Assembly: GCA_910584115.1 (NCBI GenBank)
Contig: CAJTYN010000021.1
Span: 1 to 27,387, forward strand
Direction of reading: 5' to 3'
DNA: 27,387 bases
Source: an uncultured Lachnospiraceae bacterium
Lineage (GTDB): Bacteria; Bacillota; Clostridia; Lachnospirales; Lachnospiraceae
Part shown: in pieces, positions 21,690 to 27,387 of the stretch
How positions within the stretch are numbered: the stretch's first letter is position 1
How the letters are laid out: every line of letters begins with the position of its first letter
The notes under the pieces: model-generated
What the model was told of the DNA's origin: nothing
The model's database searches: none
What the model saw: the letters and a program-made list of their open reading frames with translations, nothing else
Made by a program: the position numbers and the translations under genes

Positions 21690-22787
21690 ATGAGCGGTTC
21701 GACTTTTGGAAAGATATTTCGTGTCACCACATGGGGGGAATCCCACGGGCCCGGCCTGGGCGTCGTGGTCGACGGCTGTCCGGCCGGGCTCTCCCTGGAA
21801 GCCTCAGACATACAGTCCTACCTGGACAGACGTAAGCCCGGACAGAGTCCGTTCGCCACGGCGCGAAAAGAGAGCGACCAGGCGGAGATCCTCTCCGGTG
21901 TCTTCGAGGGAAAGACCACGGGAACACCCATCTCGATCCTGGTGCGCAATCAGGACCAGCGCTCTAAGGATTACGGGAACCAGGCGGAGGCTTACCGTCC
22001 CGGCCATGCCGACTATTCCTTTGATGCCAAATACGGCTTCCGCGACTACAGGGGCGGCGGACGTTCCTCCGGCAGGGAGACTCTAAGCCGGGTGGCTGCC
22101 GGGGCTATCGCCTGCAAGATCCTGGGAACGCTGGGGATCCGTATCCAGGCATACACCCGATCCATCGGTCCGGTAGAGATCGGGGCGGTCGACCTGTCAC
22201 GGATCGGGCAGGATCCTCTGTGTATGCCGGATGCCCAGGCCGCAGAAAAAGCCCGGGCATATCTGGAACAGTGCAGGGCGGATCAGGATTCAGCCGGGGG
22301 CGTGATCGAGTGCCGGATCTGGGGCTGTCCGCCCGGAGTGGGAGATCCTGTCTTTGACAAACTGGACGCGGATCTGGCAAAAGCCATGATGTCCATCGGC
22401 GCCGTCAAGGCGGTTGAGATCGGGGACGGGACAAAAGCCGCCCTTTCCCGCGGCAGCCAGAACAACGACGGATTCCGTTACGGGGAGGACGGCCTCCTGA
22501 CAAAGACCTCTGACCACGCCGGAGGGATCTTAGGGGGCATCAGCGACGGCAGCGAGATCTGCCTGCGGGTCCATGTCAAGCCCACGCCTTCCATCAGCCG
22601 GCCGCAGGCGACCGCCGACAGCAGCGGGAACAACATAGACCTGACGATCAAAGGCCGCCATGACCCGGTCATCGTCCCCCGGGCCGTGGTGGTGGTGGAA
22701 TCCATGGCCGCCCTGGTGCTGACCGACGCGCTCTTGGGCGGCATGGGCGCACGCATGGAATATCTGGAAAAGGTGTGGAAAAGATAA
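21690..22787 (+). CDS. aroC: Chorismate synthase
   Basis: The 365-residue enzyme makes chorismate from 5-enolpyruvylshikimate-3-phosphate with reduced FMN, the last common step to aromatic amino acids and folate. All three family signatures are visible: GESHGPGLGVVVDGCPAG (near residues 16-33), GGGRSSGRETLSRVAAGAIA (about 122-141) and RHDPVIVPRAVVVVESMAALVL (about 325-346). KYGFRDYRGGGR and PTPSISRPQATAD are also typical. It is a single-gene unit with its own promoter and is the only plus-strand gene after lexA. No other shikimate genes are nearby. Its stop lies four bases from the stop of the convergent lactonase-like gene. Confidence 0.98.
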   Translation: MSGSTFGKIFRVTTWGESHGPGLGVVVDGCPAGLSLEASDIQSYLDRRKPGQSPFATARKESDQAEILSGVFEGKTTGTPISILVRNQDQRSKDYGNQAEAYRPGHADYSFDAKYGFRDYRGGGRSSGRETLSRVAAGAIACKILGTLGIRIQAYTRSIGPVEIGAVDLSRIGQDPLCMPDAQAAEKARAYLEQCRADQDSAGGVIECRIWGCPPGVGDPVFDKLDADLAKAMMSIGAVKAVEIGDGTKAALSRGSQNNDGFRYGEDGLLTKTSDHAGGILGGISDGSEICLRVHVKPTPSISRPQATADSSGNNIDLTIKGRHDPVIVPRAVVVVESMAALVLTDALLGGMGARMEYLEKVWKR

Positions 22788-22795
22788 GATCTTAT
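22784..22795. other. 12-bp palindrome containing both convergent stop codons
   Basis: ATAAGATCTTAT is a perfect palindrome. Its left half supplies the aroC TAA (22785-22787) and its right half supplies the TAA of the minus-strand lactonase-like gene (22794-22792). No intrinsic terminator is visible, so the transcripts must overlap. Confidence 0.9.
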
Positions 22796-23850
22796 GCGTC
22801 GACTTTCGTGAACATGATGCAGTTGGGCGTATCCACCTTGAGCGGACGGCCTTTTTGTACCAGGATGTTCTTTTCGTAGTCGATGGTGAAGGTGGTTATG
22901 GTACTGCTCTCGTGGTTGGCGACGGCCAGGTGCCTGCAGTCCGGGAAGATCGCCAGGTCTTTCGGATATTCGCCGCTGATGGGCAGGGCAAATTTCTTCG
23001 TGAGCAGTCCGGTCTCCTCGTCGATCTCGTACATAGCCACCGAATTGTCGCCTGCCGTGGAGCAGAACAGATGCTTTCCGTCCGGCGCCAGGGCCAGGCC
23101 GGAGGCGGCATCATGCACCTCGTCCAGTTCGTCGGACAGAGTGCTCACGGTCTGCAGCAATTCGAACTGCGGGTTTTTTCCCTCGCCGTCGTAGCTGTAG
23201 ACGTTGATCTCATTGCTCAGCTCAAAGAGCAGGTAGGCGAACCGTCCGTCGGCGCTGAAGCGTATGATCCTCGGCCCCGATTCTCGTTTGCAGCGCAGGA
23301 CATCTACCAAGCGGAGCTTGTGCTGCCATCTGTCGATGGTGTAGAGTTTTACCTGATCGATCCCATTGTCCACGGCACACAGGTATTTATTGTCCGGTGT
23401 GGGGCGGACGCAGTTCACATGGGGACGGAAATTCCGTTCCGCCACGCTGCCCAGCCCTCTGTGGAACACGCCGTCCAGGACATTGCCCAGGCTCCCGTCC
23501 GGGTGGGTGCGCACCACGGTCACTTTTCCATCGTGGTATCCCGCCACATACAGGTATCTCCCCTCCTGATCCAGGGAGAGGAAACATCCGCGCATCCCGT
23601 TGATGCTCACCCGGTTGATCCTCTCCAGGTTCCCGGCCGGGTCCACCGCGAATACGGCCACGCCTTCGTCCTCGATGGAGTAGAGATATTTGCCGTTCTT
23701 TGACCGTGTGACGTATGAAGAATTTCTCACAGGCACCTCACACCGTTCTGTCAATATCCCTTCTTCTACATCCACATCATAGATGTGGATTCCTTTGCTG
23801 CTCCCGTGGGTGTACGTGCCTACATATGCTACATATTTTTCTTTATTCAT
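22792..23850 (-). CDS. Lactonase-fold seven-bladed beta-propeller protein
   Basis: The 352-residue protein resembles the cytoplasmic 6-phosphogluconolactonase/YkgB-type lactonase family. It starts YVAYVGTYTHGSSKGIHIYDVD and has repeated blades such as SKNGKYLYSIED, DQEGRYLYVAGY, TPDNKYLCAVDNGIDQVKLY, SADGRFAYLLFELSNEINVYSY, APDGKHLFCSTAGDNSVAMYEID and FPDCRHLAVANHESSTITTFTID. The conserved RNFRPHVNCV and ELDEVHDAASGLALAPDG regions are family-like. Family members hydrolyse 6-phosphogluconolactone or other lactones, but many are uncharacterised. The ATG at 23850 follows GAGGAGG, and an in-frame GTG five codons upstream overlaps that site and is rejected. It starts 11 bases after hemL, so it is the last gene of the tetrapyrrole operon. 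Confidence 0.85.
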   Translation of the reverse strand: MNKEKYVAYVGTYTHGSSKGIHIYDVDVEEGILTERCEVPVRNSSYVTRSKNGKYLYSIEDEGVAVFAVDPAGNLERINRVSINGMRGCFLSLDQEGRYLYVAGYHDGKVTVVRTHPDGSLGNVLDGVFHRGLGSVAERNFRPHVNCVRPTPDNKYLCAVDNGIDQVKLYTIDRWQHKLRLVDVLRCKRESGPRIIRFSADGRFAYLLFELSNEINVYSYDGEGKNPQFELLQTVSTLSDELDEVHDAASGLALAPDGKHLFCSTAGDNSVAMYEIDEETGLLTKKFALPISGEYPKDLAIFPDCRHLAVANHESSTITTFTIDYEKNILVQKGRPLKVDTPNCIMFTKVDA

Positions 23851-23861
23851 GGGCTCCCTCC

Positions 23862-25151
23862 TCACTGCTTTTCAAAGAATCCTCTGAAGGCTTTAAAAGT
23901 GGCCTCCAAGTCGCTTTCCGTGTGGGCCGCGGATAAGAACATCGCCTCGAACTGCGCCGGTGCCAGATGGATGCCGGATCCTAACATGTGTCTGAAATAG
24001 GCCGCGTACCGGGCCGTGTCCGCCGTCTTGGCGCTGGCGTAGTCTGTGACCGGATGTTCTGTGAAGAACAGGCATCCCAGGGACTGGATGTGGGTCACCT
24101 GGCAGGGGATCTGCTGGTCTTTTACATACGCGGCCATCCGACCATAGAGCGTATCACCCATCTCTGAGAGTTTCCGGTAGATAGCAGGATCCGACTGCAG
24201 GATCTGAAGCTGCGTGAGACCAGCGGCCATGGCGATGGGGTTGCCGCTCAGGGTCCCGGCCTGGTAGACGGGTCCCACGGGGGCGACCATCTCCATCACG
24301 TCCCGGCGTCCGCCGTACGCGCCCACCGGCATCCCGGCGCCGATGATCTTCCCATAGGTGGTCAGGTCCGGCGTGACCCCGTAGAGTCCCTGTGCTCCGG
24401 TAAAGCCCAGACGGAAGCCCGTGATCACCTCGTCAAAGATCAGCAGGGCCTGATGTTCGTCGCAGAGCCTGCGCAGTCCTGGCAGAAAGCCATCCGCGGG
24501 GAGCACCACGCCCATGTTGGCGCCCACCGGTTCCACGATCACGGCCGCCACCTGTCCTGGATTTTCCTCCAGCAGCTGTTTTACACTGTCCAGGTCGTTG
24601 TAGACCGCGGTCATGGTATCTTTCGTACATCCCGGCGTGACTCCGGCGCTGTCCGGGACACCGCTGGTCATCACGCCAGATCCGGCGCTCACCAGCATGG
24701 CGTCGCTGTGACCGTGGTAACATCCCGCGAATTTGATGATCTTCTCCCGCCCGGTGTATCCACGGGCCGCCCGGATGGCGCTCATCACCGCTTCCGTGCC
24801 GGAACTGACCATGCGGATCATCTCTATGGAAGGGATGTGCGCGCAGATAAATTCTGCCATCTCCACTTCGATCTCGGTGGCGCAGCCGAAGCTCAGGCCC
24901 CGCTCGGACGCCCGCACCACCGCTTCCCGGATCCGTTCGTCGTTGTGTCCCAGGATGCAGGGTCCCCAGGAATCGATGTAGTCGATATATGCATTTCCAT
25001 CTACGTCATAGATGTGGCTGCCCGCGGTGCTTGCGATGAAACGGGGCGCGATCCCGATGGCGCCGTAGGCGCGCACCGGGCTGTTCACGCCGCCCGGTAT
25101 GCAGGTGACAGCCCGTTCAAAGAGTTCTTTAGATCTGTCTGCCGTCATCAT
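23862..25151 (-). CDS. hemL: Glutamate-1-semialdehyde 2,1-aminomutase
   Basis: The 429-residue PLP enzyme converts glutamate-1-semialdehyde to 5-aminolevulinate in the C5 tetrapyrrole route. Diagnostic residues include IPGGVNSPVRAYG (18-30), SSGTEA (116-121), CYHGHSDA (144-151), the aspartate of LLIFDEVITGFR (237-247) and the PLP lysine K268 (TYGKIIGAGMPVGAYGG). Its ATG overlaps the hemB stop in an ATGA arrangement, implying translational coupling. A second ATG follows immediately. Together with hemB and the cobA-hemD fusion it supplies the tetrapyrrole pathway. Confidence 0.97.
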   Translation of the reverse strand: MMTADRSKELFERAVTCIPGGVNSPVRAYGAIGIAPRFIASTAGSHIYDVDGNAYIDYIDSWGPCILGHNDERIREAVVRASERGLSFGCATEIEVEMAEFICAHIPSIEMIRMVSSGTEAVMSAIRAARGYTGREKIIKFAGCYHGHSDAMLVSAGSGVMTSGVPDSAGVTPGCTKDTMTAVYNDLDSVKQLLEENPGQVAAVIVEPVGANMGVVLPADGFLPGLRRLCDEHQALLIFDEVITGFRLGFTGAQGLYGVTPDLTTYGKIIGAGMPVGAYGGRRDVMEMVAPVGPVYQAGTLSGNPIAMAAGLTQLQILQSDPAIYRKLSEMGDTLYGRMAAYVKDQQIPCQVTHIQSLGCLFFTEHPVTDYASAKTADTARYAAYFRHMLGSGIHLAPAQFEAMFLSAAHTESDLEATFKAFRGFFEKQ

Positions 25152-26131
25152 CCGATCCTCCCTTCCTGGATAAAGCCTGCCAGTTCTTTTGCAAAATAAG
25201 TCAGGTAGATATCGGCCCCGGCCCGGTAGGTGCTGACGGCCATCTCACAGATGATCCGCTCTTCATCCACAAAACCGGCATGCGCGGCCGCTTTCACCAT
25301 GGAATACTCGCCGCTGACGCTGTACGCCGCTACCGGGACGCATGTCTCCCTCTTCACATCGGATAATACATCCAGGTAGGACAAGGCTGGTTTGACCATC
25401 AGGATGTCCGCGCCTTCCTGCAGATCCAGGGCCGCCTCCTTTAACCCCTCGCGGCGGTTGTGGGGATCCATCTGGTAGCTCTTGCGGTCGCCGAAGGAGG
25501 GGGCGGATCCCGCCGCATCACGGAAGGGACCGTAGAAGGCAGATGCGTATTTGACGGCGTAGGACATGATCGGCACATCCAGGTATCCGTGTCCGTCCAA
25601 TGCCGTGCGGATCGCACGGACGCGGCCGTCCATCATGTCGGAAGGTGCCACCATGTCCGCACCGGCCTCCACATGGGACAGGGCGATCTTCGCCAGCGAT
25701 CCTAAGGTACTGTCGTTATCCACATAGTCCCCGTGCAGCAGGCCGCAGTGGCCGTGGGATGTATATTCACACATACATACATCTGTAATGTAATACAGAT
25801 CCGGGAACTGGCGTTTCGCTTCCCGCAGCGCCCGCTGGACGATCCCGTCCGGGGCATACGCCTGACTGCCCACTTCATCTTTTTTTGCGGGGATCCCGAA
25901 GAGCATCACCTGCGTGACCCCGGCTTTTTGGATCCGCTCCAGCTCATAGGGCATCCGGTCCACACTGTAGCGGAACTGCCCCGGCATGGCGCCGATCTCC
26001 TCCTCGATGTTCTCTCCATCCATGACGAACATGGGATAGATCAGGGACGCCTGATCCATCCGTGTCTCCCGTACCATCCGGCGGACTGCCTGGCTCTTGC
26101 GCAGCCTCCGCGGTCTGACGATCATATCCAT
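25148..26131 (-). CDS. hemB: Delta-aminolevulinic acid dehydratase (porphobilinogen synthase)
   Basis: The 327-residue enzyme condenses two 5-aminolevulinate molecules to porphobilinogen. The cysteine-rich zinc site is present: C119, C121 and C129 (DVCMCEYTSHGHCG), so this is the zinc-type enzyme. The two active-site lysines are K194 (SYAVKYAS) and K247 (ILMVKPAL, the Schiff-base lysine). RPRRLRKS near the N-terminus and SGEYSMVKAAAHAGF are also typical. It begins three bases after the stop of the cobA-hemD gene and overlaps hemL by four bases. Confidence 0.98.
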   Translation of the reverse strand: MDMIVRPRRLRKSQAVRRMVRETRMDQASLIYPMFVMDGENIEEEIGAMPGQFRYSVDRMPYELERIQKAGVTQVMLFGIPAKKDEVGSQAYAPDGIVQRALREAKRQFPDLYYITDVCMCEYTSHGHCGLLHGDYVDNDSTLGSLAKIALSHVEAGADMVAPSDMMDGRVRAIRTALDGHGYLDVPIMSYAVKYASAFYGPFRDAAGSAPSFGDRKSYQMDPHNRREGLKEAALDLQEGADILMVKPALSYLDVLSDVKRETCVPVAAYSVSGEYSMVKAAAHAGFVDEERIICEMAVSTYRAGADIYLTYFAKELAGFIQEGRIG

Positions 26132-26134
26132 TTC

Positions 26135-27387
26135 TCACTCTCCCCTTTCTCCTGCCATGCGGCAGACCAGATCGATCACACTGTCGATCGTTGCTCTCTC
26201 AGCCATGTATGTCTTCATGCCCAGCGCGTCTGCCTTCGCCCGGGTCTGTCTCCCGATGCAGGCCGCCCGCACTTTCGAGAAGTCCAGTCCCGGCAGAGCC
26301 CTGGAAAATCCCTGGACGGACGAGGAGCTGGTAAAGACTGCGCAGTCGATCGTTCCTTTTTCGAATTCCCCGGCCAGGTCGATCATATCCTGTGTCTCGT
26401 AGAGGGTATCGTAGGTGGCCGCCTCCTCCACGATCAGTCCGGCCTCCTTTAAGATCTCCACCAGACGGGGATTGCCCTTGCGTGCCCGGGGGATGAAGAT
26501 GCGGGACCCGGCTTCGGCTCTCTCGGCCAGCGCATGTCCCAGGGCTTCTCCCTCGAAGACCTCCGGCATCAGATCCGGGAAGAATCCCTTCTTTTTCAGT
26601 TCTTTTGCCGTACCCTCGCCCAAGGCGGCTACGGAGATCTTTCCAAGGCGGCGGATATCCACGCCCAGCTCCTGTAACTGATCAAAAAACACCTTGACTC
26701 CCGTGGGGCTGGTAAAGACGATCCACTGGAACTCTTCCAGATGGCCGCAGCACTCTCTCACTGTGCTCAAGTCTTCCACCGGCCGGGTGGCGATCGCGGG
26801 GAGCTCCAGCACTTCCGCGCCCTGACGGCGCAGCTTTGCCGCCATCACGGAACTCAAGTCCCGGGGGCGGGTCACGAGGATCTTCTGTCCGGCCAAGGGC
26901 AGTTTTTCATACCAGGAGAACCGCTCGGCCAGGGCACAGACCTGTCCCACCACGATCACGGCCGGCGGCTCGATCCCCTGCCTTGCCACTTCGTTGGGCA
27001 GCGTCGATACAGTCGCCACGATCCGTTTCTGCCCGGCAGTGGTCCCCTGCTGTAAGATCGCCGCCGGCATGGACGGATCCATCCCTCCGGCCAGGAGTCC
27101 TTCGCAGATGGACGGGAGGGCCGCCACGCCCATGAGGAACACCAAAGTCCCTTTTGTGCGGACCAGCGCCTCAAAATCAATGTCGTACTCCTGTCCCGCT
27201 TTTCTGTGCCCGGTGATGATGTGTACCGAGGAACAGTGATCCCTGTGCGTCACGGGGATACCGTTGTAGGCGGGCACTGCAAGGGCGGATGTGATCCCCG
27301 GCACGATCTCAAAGGGAATGTCATGCTCCTCCAAAAGCTCCAGCTCCTCGCCGCCCCTGCCGAACAAAAAGGGATCCCCGCCTTTTA
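26135..27387 (-). CDS. cobA-hemD: Uroporphyrinogen-III methyltransferase/synthase fusion (5' end outside window)
   Basis: The frame is open to the window edge, so the N-terminus is missing; 416 residues are visible. The visible part starts KGGDPFLFGRGGEE, the SAM-binding motif in the middle of uroporphyrinogen-III C-methyltransferase. It continues through PGITSALAVPAYNGIPVTHR and ends that domain near EPPAVIVVGQVCAL. A uroporphyrinogen-III synthase (HemD) domain follows over the last 245 or so residues (ILVTRPRDLSSVMAAKLRRQGAEV, WIVFTSPTGVKVFF, DCAVFTSSSSVQGF). The fusion would close hydroxymethylbilane to uroporphyrinogen III and methylate it to precorrin-2, toward sirohaem or cobalamin. Such fusions are common in Clostridia. 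hemA and hemC, not visible here, probably lie upstream. Confidence 0.96.
   Translation of the reverse strand, partial: KGGDPFLFGRGGEELELLEEHDIPFEIVPGITSALAVPAYNGIPVTHRDHCSSVHIITGHRKAGQEYDIDFEALVRTKGTLVFLMGVAALPSICEGLLAGGMDPSMPAAILQQGTTAGQKRIVATVSTLPNEVARQGIEPPAVIVVGQVCALAERFSWYEKLPLAGQKILVTRPRDLSSVMAAKLRRQGAEVLELPAIATRPVEDLSTVRECCGHLEEFQWIVFTSPTGVKVFFDQLQELGVDIRRLGKISVAALGEGTAKELKKKGFFPDLMPEVFEGEALGHALAERAEAGSRIFIPRARKGNPRLVEILKEAGLIVEEAATYDTLYETQDMIDLAGEFEKGTIDCAVFTSSSSVQGFSRALPGLDFSKVRAACIGRQTRAKADALGMKTYMAERATIDSVIDLVCRMAGERGE

Overview
The window looks like a low-to-moderate GC Gram-positive chromosome, most likely a Clostridia member of the Lachnospiraceae type. This is inferred from AGGAGG-type ribosome binding sites, a Firmicutes-type L27 with a cleavable N-terminal extension next to its Prp protease, the Obg-YhbY-NadD-YqeK-RsfS gene order, a Gram-positive LexA with matching operators, and a ParB-type parS site. 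There is no phage, transposon, CRISPR array, tRNA or rRNA. Apart from the first three genes, lexA and aroC, everything is on the minus strand.

Positions 1-2.9 kb (+): an AI-2E-family membrane protein, D-aminoacyl-tRNA deacylase (dtd) and a secreted M23 peptidase with cell-wall-binding repeats, ending in a bidirectional terminator. Positions 3-4.9 kb: a tyrosine recombinase (-) divergent from lexA (+). The lexA promoter has ideal spacing and two abutting SOS boxes.

Positions 4.9-9.3 kb (-): rplU, prp and rpmA from a strong promoter, an internal terminator, then obg, yhbY, nadD, yqeK and rsfS, with a terminator facing lexA. This is a ribosome-assembly and NAD housekeeping block. Positions 9.3-16.7 kb (-): a PLP-dependent Orn/Lys/Arg-type decarboxylase, an iron-type alcohol dehydrogenase, an aldehyde dehydrogenase and a large soluble multi-PAS hybrid histidine kinase with its own promoter.

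The 16.68-16.83 kb gap holds the most striking non-coding signal: a perfect 16-bp parS overlapped by a full-consensus LexA operator, followed by the terminator of the next operon. That operon (16.8-21.4 kb, -) is corA, a degenerate rhomboid-like protein with a zinc-ribbon-like tail, pyruvate kinase and a divergent diaminopimelate-decarboxylase-like gene.

The 21.4-21.69 kb gap has divergent promoters for corA and aroC around hairpin-rich DNA that may be a dispersed repeat. aroC (+) meets a lactonase-fold beta-propeller gene tail to tail with four bases between stops. That gene is the last of a tetrapyrrole operon (cobA-hemD fusion, cut by the window end; hemB; hemL) leading from aminolevulinate synthesis to uroporphyrinogen III and precorrin-2.

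The most unusual points are the parS/LexA-box overlap, roughly fourfold excess of GATC tetranucleotides in sampled stretches, the pseudo-rhomboid, the tandemly duplicated Shine-Dalgarno before the alcohol dehydrogenase, and the altered active-site motifs of the LysA-like protein. I did not find a complete new multi-gene system.
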